The notes under the pieces were generated by a model, which worked only from the letters and a program-made list of their open reading frames with translations, made no database searches and was not told the DNA's origin. From Hofstenia miamia (taxonomy: Eukaryota; Xenacoelomorpha; Acoela): a stretch of DNA of 64,000 nt. The position numbers and the translations under genes were made by a program. Below, piece after piece: positions 23,806 to 34,430 of this stretch (position 1 is the first letter of the stretch; the number at the start of each line of letters is the position of its first letter). Where the stretch lies: the NCBI GenBank assembly GCA_004352715.1, contig SCFE01000047.1, positions 642,241 through 706,240 on the forward strand, given 5' to 3'.

Positions 23806-24447
23806 TTAAATAATCCTTTGTGTACAAAATATTAATAAATTCAAACCATTTTCGATGCCCACCAATTTTAATGTAGTTTATCAATTCCGCTATTAACTAA
23901 CAAAACATTCATTTATTAAATTCTTACTATTCCATCAATGCTCAATTTAATCAAATATCCATATCGATAATGAGATGCAATAAAATCTATTTCAACTCAA
24001 TACAATTACTAAAAACTAACATTTGAAGAAGTTCCGCACCGCCTAATTGAATGCATCCAAGCCTACTTGGTTAATGGCATGCTTCGCCTCCTTCCAACCA
24101 TTTGGGAATCTTCTTGTAATTGTTGCTAAGAAATTTGCAATTATAGGCATAACTAGAAACTAAGAACCTATAGTGCTAATATTACTTTTATGTGAATGTT
24201 GAAATTTTGCAATTAGAAGAGGTTAAAATGGGTTAGTAAAGCCACATAACTATCCTTCAAGCTTATATTTTTGCATCTCAAATTATTTTAAAGATCGAAG
24301 TCTTTAGTTTTCACAATTCCTAAATAAAAAAAGTGTTTTCTGAATTATATTAAATTTAGAAATGAACACAATATATGCACACCACAGAGGAAAGGAAGGT
24401 GTGGTACAAAGCCAAAAACATCAAAAAATGATGAGTGGTTTTCGCTT

Positions 24448-24636
24448 ATAATAATAATAAAGCAGCCTTCGCTTTCAGCCGCACAGTTGAAACAAGAAGG
24501 AAAGTCAAATGACATTGATGTTTCAACAATCACAATTCAAAGAAGGCTAAAGAAAAGAGGTTGTGCACTGATCAGACCACGCAAAGCTCCAAAAATTGAC
24601 CAAGAAGATGGGGCATCATGCCACACAGCAAAATAG
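24448..24636 (+). pseudogene. Internally deleted Tc1-like transposase
   Basis: An open stretch of 62 codons to a TAG at 24634. It reads LSAAQLKQEG, then VSTITIQRRLKKRGC and IRPRKAPKID: the second helix-turn-helix and following linker of a Tc1-family transposase. It is joined directly to QEDGASCHTAK, which is the second catalytic-aspartate motif (QDxAPCHTA type). The first catalytic Asp region, normally about 100-130 residues in between, is missing, and so is everything after HTAK, including the final Glu. The deletion junction lies at about 24600, after KID. No terminal repeats are identified. Confidence 0.7.
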
Positions 24637-24747
24637 GTTAGTAAATTTTTGAGAAAAAACTATTACCAATAAAAAAAACTTAATTGAAGAACTAATTAAT
24701 GAATGGTTTCGAAATGAAAAGATGAAAAATTTGTAAAGAATGCAATT

Positions 24748-24751
<4 letters not shown>

Positions 24752-24789
<38 letters not shown>

Positions 24790-24790
24790 C
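24752..24790. repeat. (TA)n microsatellite
   Basis: TA dinucleotides with a G interruption near the right end. Confidence 0.95.
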
Positions 24791-25004
24791 ATAAACACCC
24801 AAGAAACCCTTTGAAGGCAATGCTGCAATTACCAACACACATGGCATAAAAAATTCACTGATAACAGTACTGAACATTTATGAAACCCAACATACATAAT
24901 GGAATCTATGGCCATGAGATACTACCACAAACACAAATGGAAACTAATTGATTCTGGTAAACTTTACACAGCATCAACCATGTGAAACTTAATACTACCG
25001 GAAT

Positions 25005-25890
25005 ACTTACGAACGTGAAGTTGTACAAAAAGTCCACAAACAAGGTCATAAAGGAGTACACCAAACCGAACTGATTATACAGCAAAATTTTGTAACACCC
25101 TACCTTCCACCAACTATCGAGGATGTCATTAACAAATGCCAATCCTGCATCCTCCTCAACAAATCACACTTTCCTGGGCAGTGAGCCAAACTCGAAAAAT
25201 ACAAGCAGAGTACACTAATAATATCGTCAATGCTGACACAGAACAACTGTCCAACGACGACGAAGGCTACTCCTATGTACTCATTATGGTCAATCACTTC
25301 ACCAAGCATTTCACCAAGTATTGCAAGAGGATACCTCTCAAAAACATCAAAACTCAAACAACAGCAGAAGCAATACTTAATAACTGGGTGTGCATGTTCA
25401 GTCCTATGACTCAACTCATCACTGACCAAGGAAAACAGTTCGAAAAATGGCTTATTCCAAACCTTAGCATCCAAACTAGAAATCCTCCATAGGCACAAAA
25501 TGATAAATCACCCTCAAGCAAATGGTGCCAAAGAAAGAGTAAATCAAACACTCTTAAAACTAATGAGAACCATCACATCACAGGTTGGAGGCAAACAATG
25601 GAGAGAGATATTACCAATGGTGAAATACTTCTATAACACCTCAACACACTCTACCACCAAGGTCTCTCCATACAAAGCTATGTACAGCCATTAAGCTCCC
25701 ACTCCTGTTTCTATGCTCTTTAGAGGATACTGCAGTCCAGTCGACAACGATTACATAATGCAACTCATGTCTAACATTACAAAAACTCACGAAACTATGT
25801 GAGCTCAAGCAGAAAAAAGCACAATTCGCCAACAACGACACTTCAACACACATCTGATAGATGACACACATTTGTGAAGATGACACTAAT
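25005..25890 (+). pseudogene. Integrase of gypsy-like copy 1 (broken)
   Basis: Retroviral-type integrase in several frames. The zinc-binding part reads VHKQGHKGVHQTEL and INKCQSC (HHCC type). The core contains VNHFTKHFTKYC and LITDQGKQF (second Asp), and, after a stop at 25490, ANGAKERVNQTLLKLMRTI with the catalytic Glu. It continues with WREILPMVKYFYNTS and a C-terminal segment to about 25890. Stops near 25190 and 25490 and frame changes inactivate it. The first catalytic Asp region (near 25230) reads DTEQLS in the open frame, so that residue is uncertain. Confidence 0.8.
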
Positions 25891-25904
25891 GATTGCACTG
25901 AAAT

Positions 25905-26107
25905 GACAAAATTTGTACCATAACTTCTATGAAATCTTCATGCATCATTGTTGCACCAACAATCTCCGACAATCTATCAGCATTCCAGGCACAACAAAGA
26001 ACCTAAAATACATACGATATCACAAAATAAACACAACCAAACTCAAAACGAGTGCTTACCTTAGTAGACAAGAAGACATTGCCGAAAACACTTGGGAAGA
26101 CACTTGA
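25905..26107 (+). pseudogene. C-terminal remnant of third ORF
   Basis: Reads NFYEIFMHH, then GTTKNLKYIRYHKINTTKLK and EDIAENTWEDT. This parallels NFYDIFQ at 59838-59860 and NKPKKYIQYHKWITPKIK and DILETTWGDT at 59905-60018 of the larger copy. It follows integrase directly, so most of the third ORF is deleted here. Function unknown. Confidence 0.7.
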
Positions 26108-26599
26108 ATACTCCCGACTTCGCGAGGACACCCAAAACCTACTTCAGCAACCATCAAACCATATTTCTTCTGCCTAGCTCAGGGTAGGTTAGGGTGGGCG
26201 TGTGCCATAACTACCTAGTCCGGAACCTCTATACTGTTCCCGCCATCGCCACTAGAGGTTCCCGTCACTATTCATCTCGCTTCCTCTTTAGTTCCGGCGT
26301 TGATCAGCTACCCTTGCTTACGTCATTGCGCAATATACAATTTAGTTCTGCCTATCGGCAGGTTTTGTTGTTGCTTATTTTCCTCTATGTATGAATAAGG
26401 CATTATTGTGCGCAAGCGTTAATAAACACTCTTAGTTCATGCAAGTCGTGTTCTCTTTGCTCTTACTTGTATTATTTACTATTGATGGCAGCTTTGTTGT
26501 CTCGCTTCGGCACTAATTGCCACGTATTCAGGGGCGCACCCAGCTTTTTTTCTGAGGAGGGGAACTATTCTTTAGATTATATATATATATATATATACA

Positions 26600-26630
<31 letters not shown>

Positions 26631-26855
26631 ATGATTATATAATTACACTATAATCTAAACTTAAAGAGCTTTTATCAAATAAATTCTTGCCATGTGATTA
26701 AAGTGTTTGATATACCCAGAAGTTGCTTTCATATTAGGATCGTGTTATAATTTTTTTGAAATGTTAATAATTAATTTCAGTTTTTAAGCTAATATTATTC
26801 TTGCATTTAGATAGATGTAAATGTTGATGGTATTCCCCTTTTCAAATCAAGCAGT

Positions 26856-27364
26856 TTGGCTGTTTGGCCTATATTGGCTTCTGTTGTATCTTTCACAGAA
26901 AGTGTTTTTATCGTTGCAGTTTTCATTGGAACTACAAAACCGCCGATTCGTGAATACTTTATCGACTTTATTAATGAGTTAAAAGAGAAGCCTAATGTAT
27001 CAATTAGGTTTATGCCTTTGGATGCGCCTGCGCGTTCATATGTCAAGCAGACAAAGCAGTGTGGCGGGTATTCAGCCTGTGACTACTGTGATGTTTATGG
27101 CATTTATGTTGAAAACCGGGTTACATATAATGAAGTTGGTTCATTGCGGACTGATGCAGATTTCAGAAATAAAAAAGACCTCGATCATCACATGGATGTT
27201 TCTCCTTTGGAAGATCTTCATATTGACTTTGTAATGTCTTTTCCTCCTGATTACATGCATGTTGTCTTGCTTGGTTGTACAAGGAAATTAATTTTTTATT
27301 GGATTCAGGGGAGTTTGAAGTTTCGTCAACCATCTCGAATTGTAAAAGAAATTTCAAAACATAT
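26856..27364 (+). pseudogene. DDE-type transposase fragment, tnp2-like
   Basis: About 170 open codons up to the gap. Visible features are VAVFIGTTKPP, a Cys cluster CGGYSACDYC, the string YVENRVTYNEVGSLRTDADF, then HIDFVMSFPPDYMHVVLLG and TRKLIFYW. A CxxC cluster followed by FP.DYMH..LLG.. R.L is the pattern I associate with tnp2/CACTA-like transposases and related uncharacterised animal proteins. An 8-bp target duplication with CAG ends is instead typical of hAT, so the superfamily is open. No ATG with an obvious upstream domain is present, and the N-terminal part seems lost; the rest would lie in the gap. Confidence 0.6.
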
Positions 27365-27506
27365 NNNNNNNNNNNNNNNNNNNNNNNNNNNNNNNNNNNN
27401 NNNNNNNNNNNNNNNNNNNNNNNNNNNNNNNNNNNNNNNNNNNNNNNNNNNNNNNNNNNNNNNNNNNNNNNNNNNNNNNNNNNNNNNNNNNNNNNNNNNN
27501 NNNNNN
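27365..27506. other. Assembly gap (142 N)
   Basis: Run of N within the TIR element. Confidence 0.99.
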
Positions 27507-28220
27507 AATGGTGCGAAATAGAGTTAATGTTATGCCTTTAATATATAAAAAAGTGAATTTGGTAGTGGAAGCATAATGTATATTTTGGTCATCAAACTGT
27601 GCTGTACACATGCAATAGCCAATACTGTATTAATTTACTAGGCAGGACAATAATGATTTTCGAATTGGGACTTTATTATGTTTCACCAAGATTTTCATCC
27701 ATTAATGCTTGTGAGAACGTTCTTAGTGAACCTAAATAATTGCAAATTATTGGTAATTTTTCTTCTTCTAAAGTATTCAATAAATTAATTGATTTCCAAT
27801 TATTGTAATAATTGCAATATCAATTAATTATTGCTTACCCCTGCAGAGAGATTTGAAGCATTGCTTAATATATATGTACTATGTTATCATATCAGCATAC
27901 ATTTCATGAGGAATGGAAACATCTGTGCTCTGTTGAGGGGGGGAACGTTCCCCCAGTTCCCCCCCTCTGGGTGCGCCTCTGCACGTATTCCTAGATGCTG
28001 CCAGTGCTGAACATATCCGCAGTAGTTCTAATTGCATTATATTTGTATCAGTCCAGATGCTTGTACTCTATTACATCCTTAAGCTGGCCTCGTTAATGTA
28101 TACTACTTTAAAATGCTTATGTCTGAATGGTACTCTAGGATATTTTACCTCAGCAAGACTAGATACGATGCTATCACTGTGCTTATGCTTTTCTATATTG
28201 CTAACTATGATGATGCTAGA

Positions 28221-28621
28221 ATATATATACAGTAGTTATATTAATAATACATCTACTTATTAACACAGCACATAATTGTATGTAATTATATCGTAGTTTG
28301 ATATATTGGATTCATATTCCGAAATACAAGTTAAGTAGGTATATGTGTAATATAAGTATTGACTAAATTGTCAGACATTGTATTCTGATAAAGAATTTCA
28401 ATCTACCACAGATAGCAATGCAGTTGAAATGTACATGCCTGTACATTCACCAGTAATAGAATCCTAATATATAATATGTTAAAAATATAATTTACAGGTT
28501 GGAGCAGTTGATCTTCCGTTTTTAGCTGCTCAAAGACAATTAAATGAGAACATTTAAAGTTGAATATTTTCATGATTGCAAATAACAAAATCAATGACAA
28601 GCTAAACCAGCTTCTTTCAAA
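28221..28621. other. Spacer, no gene seen
   Basis: AT-rich flank of the LTR. Confidence 0.5.
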
Positions 28622-28933
28622 TTACGTTTGAACCTGTTGTGTGAGATAATGAATGTGTTGCTTGCATTTCTTAAAGAAGGACATGTACCATCCCCAAAAG
28701 CTGTAACCTGTAACAACATCATGTTTTAAATCATTTGACACCAGCCTATGTTCCTGGTTGCCAGCATGCGATTGAGGTAAAATAGTCAGATTAATCAAAA
28801 ATCGTCTCTTCCAATCATGTATTGTTGGAACAGGTGGATCCTCTTTATTAAAAACTTTTTTAAATCGCCTTCTTGCTTCCTCACAATTAGCTGCTATAGA
28901 ATAACTAACTGCAGACGCAATTTCACGTTTCAA
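28622..28933 (-). pseudogene. Helix-turn-helix transposase remnant
   Basis: A 103-codon minus frame reads CEEARRRFKKVFNKEDPPVP, then TIHDWKRRFLINLTILP. A conserved R.F...F....PP...TI..W...F is typical of the N-terminal helix-turn-helix of mariner/IS630-like transposases and DUF4817-type proteins. After about residue 50 the resemblance ends (SHAGNQEHRLVSNDLKHDVV), and no catalytic residues are recognisable. Probably an old fragment; family assignment uncertain. Confidence 0.4.
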
Positions 28934-31310
28934 GATATTGATTTTGTATTTTAGTTATATTCCGCATGTATGTTTAGAATTTTCGTTTAATATGTAAACT
29001 ATATGTAATTTTTTTAATGGCAAGATCAACTGTACAAACCTGTATAATTATATTTTAGTAACAATAATTATACTCTATAATTGACAGACAGGTTTAACCC
29101 GAATTTGTTTAAGAGAACAAAAATGTCATTTCCAGTTTCTTAAACTGATGTCTATTGAAATGGAGTTGAAAAAATTCATGACTTTACCGTATATAGATAA
29201 AATTGTTTTGTGAAAAATTGTTTTGTAAAATGTCATGTACAAAGAAAAAACACAAATAACATTTTGAGGACAAAATTGCTCTAATGATTACAAAATGTCT
29301 AGTGTTGACCTTAAACCCTCTTTTCATTAAAAATGTCCTGAGCAGCTAAGCAGATTGACTTATATAGCTCGAATGTTCTGGGAAAAGTGACAGCAATAGT
29401 TGGTTTGCAAGTGAAAATGAAAAAGTAATAGGATTTGCTGATAACATCCAAGATAGAAAGTTAGAAAACCATCGTTTGTATCTTTTGGAGCTTGTGAAAG
29501 CATTTCATATGAAGTAGTGCTATTGGGTAAAAAATCCACAATTGTGATTTTGAGGAATAACACGGATTAGGACCACATGTAAAATGTGATCTTGCATTGA
29601 CGCTGTCAGCTGTAAAAACTTGCATACGGAGATATGTTACAATTGAGAATGACCTATTTGAGCTTGTAATCGAGTTATATTGGTTTCCCTCTTTTTAAAT
29701 TCCATGAACCATGTTCCGCCATGTGTTTTTGTTGGACTGGGGTAGGAAGATTTTGCAGCTAGTTTAGAAATTTAATGTCTCCTAGAGAAATACTTTTTGT
29801 GCCAAACCTATATGTGTAAGGGAGGTCTTCTGCTTAAAAACTAATTCCATTTTTTTAAAAATCAGTGTTGCTTTACGGCTAGAAAAACTATTACTTTTGG
29901 AAAATTTCATGAATTATTGGTCTGTGGATAATTGCAATAGCATTCTGTACCGTTTAAATTCCATTATTTTGATTTGACAAATTAATATCAATCCCTGTCT
30001 CATATTTGCACTGCTGCTCTTCTAGTCTTGTGAGTCTTCCTTAGGGCTGAATTTTTTCACTAGGTGTGTATTAATACACGAAAAAATAATATTTACGTGA
30101 CGATGTATCATATTTGCTGTAGTTCATGAATTGTTTCATTTAAAGTACATAAATGTAATTTCAAATATTTATTTTTTTTGCCCTCAAAAATATTTCTTCT
30201 GCTGTCATGAGCTATAATTATTGTTTTCTAGATTTTTAAACAATTAGATAAATGTCCTCATTGAAACGTAATGTATATAATTTTACTAAACAAATGCGGG
30301 TTAAGACACATAATAATCATATTCACTATGATAACATTAAACAGAATTAATCCATAAATTGCGCTTTAATATTGAAATATTGTAATCAATAAATTTCAAA
30401 CAACACGCTCTTATTTTCTGTGTAATTGTGAGTAATGCCATTTTTTTGAAAATTAAATCATTTGTTATTAAATTACAAGTATCAAAAAATTGACATTAAC
30501 CATTTGTAAAACTTCCATTAGATTGTTTTAAATAAAACTAGCAAATTAGTAAGATTTGTATAGTGTTGACCCCAATATTCTAAATATATGCACAAAGAAA
30601 TTTGGGAAAACTTTGAAAAATTTGATTTTTAAATATATTTACAGTAGACAACAGTTACATATATGGAAATCGAATTAGGGGCTTTTTCACAGATGCATAA
30701 GATGGTAGCAAAATATCAGGTGTAAATATTAACAGAAAATTGGAATTTTCAACAAAAATGTAACTGTGGAGTTAATAATTGTTAAGTTTTTGAGTTGTAT
30801 TGAAAATCTGAGAAATTAAGAAATATTTAGAATTATATCACTCATTGTATGAACATTTTTATCAAAAATAATTAGAAACTGAATAAGAAGGTTTTGTAAA
30901 TAAAAACACCAAAATTTTTACCAAAATTAAGGAACTTTTAGAACTAGCCTCTTCACCTAGTTTCTTATTAAAAAACGTGTAGTAGATTAATAATTGATTG
31001 AGAGTTGATTGACTCTAGTCATTTAATTATCGAACTGCCCTAATCTTACACGAATTCAGACAAGATATTTAGAAAAACATTGTAAAAAACATGTTTAAAA
31101 CCTGTATGCATTTTGTCATACTCTAATTGAAATTGTGGAAAAATGACGCTGGAACAACACTAATGTTAAAGTAAATGATAAAATTGCGATTTGTTATTCT
31201 GTATTGTGCGTAATAACAATGTCTGTGATGCGATCGAACATATATATGATATGAAATCAAACAATATTTTCTAACTAAAATTTATAAATAAAATGCTAAA
31301 TTCACGGAAG
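28934..31310. other. AT-rich intergenic
   Basis: No coding or RNA feature seen on either strand. Confidence 0.55.
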
Positions 31311-31363
31311 GACTAAGTTACCTATATTTTTAGGTGGGACTAAGTTACCTATATTTTTAGGTG
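31311..31363. repeat. 27-bp tandem duplication
   Basis: GACTAAGTTACCTATATTTT plus TAGGTGG is present twice in a row without change apart from the last base. Confidence 0.95.
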
Positions 31364-31564
31364 AAAAAAAATAAGAAAACAAGTATATATTCATATATCA
31401 TTCAAATATTCACAACTTCTTTATAAAACCACAATATTCTCATAATTGAAGTAAACCTAACAGAATTCAACTAAAAGTTAAGGTAAAAACCCTAATTTTT
31501 AAGTGAAAAATTGTTAACTAAATTTTTTAGGTGATGAAACACAGATAAATTTTTTAGAGTGTAA

Positions 31565-31666
31565 GTTACATGGATGTACATACTTGTCAATGTGACATGG
31601 AAGATATTCCATGTAGTGGCATGTAATATCCATGATCTCCCATGTCGCATGGATTATCCATGTAAC
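31565..31666. repeat. Palindromic cluster of ACATGGA/CCATGT
   Basis: A 102-bp stretch begins GTTACATGGAT and ends ATCCATGTAAC (an 11-base perfect inverted repeat). Inside are repeated CATGG and CCATG words in both orientations (GACATGG, TTCCATGT, ATCCATG, CCCATGT, GCATGG). No target duplication found. Confidence 0.7.
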
Positions 31667-32443
31667 ATGCTAGTTTAATCAGTTTTAGGCAAGTTTCGTT
31701 TTATTGGGTCAGTTGTAATGCATCAAACCAAAGATATGCAACATGTATACTGATCTGCAAAGTCTGATGACACATTTATATAATATAATACGAAAGTAAT
31801 ACAAATAATACTATACATATTAATAATACGATCTTAATATGAAAGATGCGATTTGTACTATTAATTCGAACGTAATAAGATAGATACAATAAGGATTATT
31901 CATATTATGTTTATTACATTTAAGTATGATTAAACTACGGTTATTATATATTTAACATGGGTATTTATTGACATTTGCTAATCTAAGTGACTACTATTGG
32001 CTCTAGGTCCTAGAAGGCAATACGGATCAGTCTGAAAATTTAATAGGATCTAAGTTGGACCGATACCCATCTAACAAACTGAAAAACAAGGACGCAGGCA
32101 AGGCCTTTTAGGTAATAAAAATATAATTAAAAAATGATTTAACTCTAGAAGGCTTGTAAACCACAAAATCAAAATTTGCATAATTATACATACACAGAGT
32201 TGACATTAGCAGAAATTACATTGCTAAAACTTTTTTGTGACGGATATATGCAAAGTTTTTGTCAAATTTTGACTAGTTCAGGAAGCAAAATTTCATAAGT
32301 TAAATAGTAGAGGTCACATTTCAATATCACGCAATCAAAAACCAGAATAACGTCGCAAGAAAGTACAGAATGCTACAAAAGAACCGCATGGAAGAATCAG
32401 ATGAACAGAACACGGAGCGACTATAGCCTCTATCAGACAGCGA
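31667..32443. other. Spacer, no gene seen
   Basis: AT-rich. Strings AATACGATCTTA and ACGTAATAAGAT at 31790-31890 resemble the tandem repeat at 23096. Confidence 0.45.
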
Positions 32444-32740
32444 ATGAAAAAACGCAAAGAAGAAGAAACAGTGGAATATACTTCACATAAAGATGTACCA
32501 AAAATAGAGGGAATAGCTGCTGTGAAAAAGAGACGACCGAATAGATCACACAGCGACGTTAAAAATCAAGGAGGTCATGAAAATGAAGAGAAAAATAGAA
32601 GACAAGAACAAATTTCAACGGAAGAAGCCGCTTCACTTGTCTTGTCAAATGTTTCTGACAATTACAAGAAATTTGTGCGCTCGTCAATATCGTTTTCAAA
32701 ATGGAAATTATTGAATTACAGTCTCCACTTGCAATTTTAA
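32444..32740 (+). CDS. Hypothetical charged protein or exon
   Basis: A 98-codon frame from an ATG, rich in Lys, Arg and Glu, with a basic stretch AAVKKRRPNRSH that could be a nuclear localisation signal and a more ordered C-terminal half (EEAASLVLSNVSDNYKKFV). The open frame continues upstream without stop only to about 32430. No family recognised, and no flanking splice sites could be judged. It may be a chance open frame in purine-rich DNA. Confidence 0.25.
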   Translation: MKKRKEEETVEYTSHKDVPKIEGIAAVKKRRPNRSHSDVKNQGGHENEEKNRRQEQISTEEAASLVLSNVSDNYKKFVRSSISFSKWKLLNYSLHLQF

Positions 32741-33187
32741 ACTGTAAGCGAAGTATTTTTTCGAAAATCCTTTTTCAAAGGTATTTGTATTCATTTAAAA
32801 ACAGCATTGATACGTGTATATTACTGCAATGGTGATATTGCAAAGAAATTAGTAAGCGAGCAGTTTTAGTTTACCCGCCTTTTTTCATTGTTAATATTCA
32901 AATCGAAAATTGTATGTAAATAGTAAATCTGCAGTACATCATTCTTAACAGCACATTATTCTGAAGCCATTTGTAGCAAGTTCAAAAAGCGTTTTTTGAA
33001 ATTGGTTATAATCCACATTTTGAAAATATATGCCAAGATTACTATTTTCAAATTCCATTTTTTCTACAAATGCGTTTACGAAAGTTGTTATTTGAAGGAG
33101 ACAATTATAGAGAGTAAAATAGTGAATTTTTTTATTAACGAAAAATAGAACCCGGTCATGAGAAAAATTTGAATTTGCCTTTAGTGG
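32741..33187. other. Spacer, no gene seen
   Basis: AT-rich sequence between the charged frame and the TA microsatellite; no coding feature recognised. Confidence 0.45.
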
Positions 33188-33188
33188 G

Positions 33189-33253
<65 letters not shown>

Positions 33254-33332
33254 NNNNNNNNNNNNNNNNNNNNNNNNNNNNNNNNNNNNNNNNNNNNNNN
33301 NNNNNNNNNNNNNNNNNNNNNNNNNNNNNNNN
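33188..33332. repeat. (TA)n microsatellite ending in 79-N gap
   Basis: TA tract with short interruptions (33188-33253), then N from 33254 to 33332. Confidence 0.95.
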
Positions 33333-33347
33333 TTATATACTCCCAAT

Positions 33348-34184
33348 CAGGGCCTTGCAATAATGTATTGCAATATTATTGCAATACAAAAAATGCAAAA
33401 TAAATATATTGCACTATAAGTTGGCTATTGCAATATATTGCAATATATTGCAATATTTTGTTCTTAAATATATAAAATCAAAATTTGTTTCAGGACTTTG
33501 CTAATCCTATGATAGCTTCGTGTCAGTTAGTCAAATTCATTGTACATTTATCTGAATGCATAAACATGAGTCCAGCCAAATGTTTGGAATACATATTTGA
33601 AAGCTAAGAAATTTTTTCAATATAATTACAAAGTGTCATAATATATATTTTTTGCTCGGAGTGCAACATAAAATCAATAATCGACTCTTTTATTATACAG
33701 AGTACAATATTTCGCAGCTAAAAAGTTTATCAACAAAGCAACAAAATTTAATTGAACTAAAAAGGCCCAATATGAAACTTAGTACTGGTACAATTCAAAA
33801 ATCTATTCAAGCCGGTTGTCAGCACGTAGAATTTCCTTTAGGGTATTCATATCCCAGAAATTTCTATTGCAATGTAGAAATATTTGGAATTCTAAATTCA
33901 TTGGTAACAGACTCTGACGAACATCTGAAAAAGCCAAACCCGCAATGCTAAACAACCTTGCTACAACATCAGATGTAGGCAAAATAAATTTTGTATTGAT
34001 TGAGGGATCGGCTATCCTACATTCCTCAGAGAAACCAGGAAATTTTTTTCAAAAAACACCTCCAATAATATTGCAATATATTTCAATATATTGCAATACT
34101 ATTGCAATGAAATTCGGCTGCAATAAATATATTGCAATATATTTATTGCAATATATTTTATTAGCAATATATTATTGAAAGGCC

Positions 34185-34187
<3 letters not shown>
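33348..34187. mobile_element. hAT-like element with TTGCAATATA subterminal repeats
   Basis: Begins CAGGGCCTTGCAATA and ends TATTGAAAGGCCCTG, inverted repeats matching at 14 of 15 bases. Both ends carry many copies of TATTGCAATATA (33355-33460 and 34070-34170). The 840-bp length and the end architecture match the hAT element at 18619. No target duplication can be read: the left flank is CTCCCAAT and the right flank is a TA microsatellite that may have expanded over it. Confidence 0.65.
33652..33951 (+). pseudogene. Unrecognised ORF inside hAT-like element
   Basis: About 99 open codons without a clear ATG start, containing KRPNMKLSTGTIQKSIQAGC and VEFPLGYSYPRNFYCNVEIF. A second frame from 33945 reads SDVGKINFVLIEGSAILHSS. 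The position in the middle of the element suggests a transposase remnant, but I see no hAT motif (no BED finger, no dimerisation block). Function unknown. Confidence 0.3.

Positions 34188-34189
<2 letters not shown>

Positions 34190-34231
<42 letters not shown>
34190..34231. repeat. (TA)n microsatellite
   Basis: TA tract directly at the right end of the hAT-like element. Confidence 0.9.
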
Positions 34232-34232
<1 letters not shown>

Positions 34233-34269
34233 GTAAGTGTATTTTAAATATGTATATTTTTTTATTAGT

Positions 34270-34430
34270 TAATTACTATATCTTTTCAACAACCTCAAAC
34301 ACAGCAATACGCTTTAATGAGAAATTTTCAACATTAATTAAAGTATGTTTCCCAATTGACCTACCCATGCGCTAAGGTTTTCAAATTTGCTAATAGGTTC
34401 TAAGAAAATTCTTTGTAAATGTGGAAAAAC
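34270..34430. repeat. Dispersed repeat, inverted copy of 7612-7770
   Basis: Matches the reverse complement of 7612-7770 with shared blocks GAAATTTTCAACAT, GACCTACCCATGC and GTGGAAAAACG. Confidence 0.6.

Larger units (their letters stand above)
26529..27981 (+). mobile_element. TIR element with perfect 8-bp TSD, transposase fragment
   Basis: Begins CAGGGGCGCACCCAGC and ends CTCTGGGTGCGCCTCTG; flanked by CACGTATT at 26521-26528 and 27982-27989, a perfect 8-bp duplication. Same termini as the element at 16065-18246 in the other orientation. It carries TA tracts at 26580-26630, a transposase-like frame, a 142-N gap and a 3' subterminal region with TTGCAAATTATTGG/AATAATTGCAATATC palindromes. It lies inside an LTR. 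Confidence 0.9.
24890..28220 (+). mobile_element. Gypsy-like retroelement, 3' part with large internal deletion
   Basis: A 3' fragment of the same family as the element at 49978. Order: pol spacer and integrase (24900-25890), direct fusion to the last part of the third ORF (25905-26107), polypurine-like GGTTAGGGTGGGCG, and an LTR starting TGTGCC at 26201. The LTR is split by a TIR element at 26529-27981 and resumes at 27990, ending near GATGCTAGA at 28220, giving about 560 bases of LTR. Gag, protease and RT are absent. Confidence 0.75.
26201..28220 (+). repeat. LTR of gypsy-like copy 1, interrupted
   Basis: Begins TGTGCCATAACTACC after a purine-rich tract. It contains AATAAA at 26421-26426, a candidate polyadenylation signal. 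The second part (27990-28220) matches 49985-50171 and 61755-61939, including CAACTATGATGATGCTAGA at its end. The interruption carries its own target duplication. Confidence 0.7.

Noticed and set aside
25100-25498. Minus-strand 132-codon frame with Cys-rich hydrophobic segments
   Set aside because: Antisense to the integrase of copy 1, which has recognisable motifs on plus.
31311-31363. Short direct repeats as a CRISPR-like array
   Set aside because: Two adjacent units without spacers in a eukaryotic setting; a simple tandem duplication.
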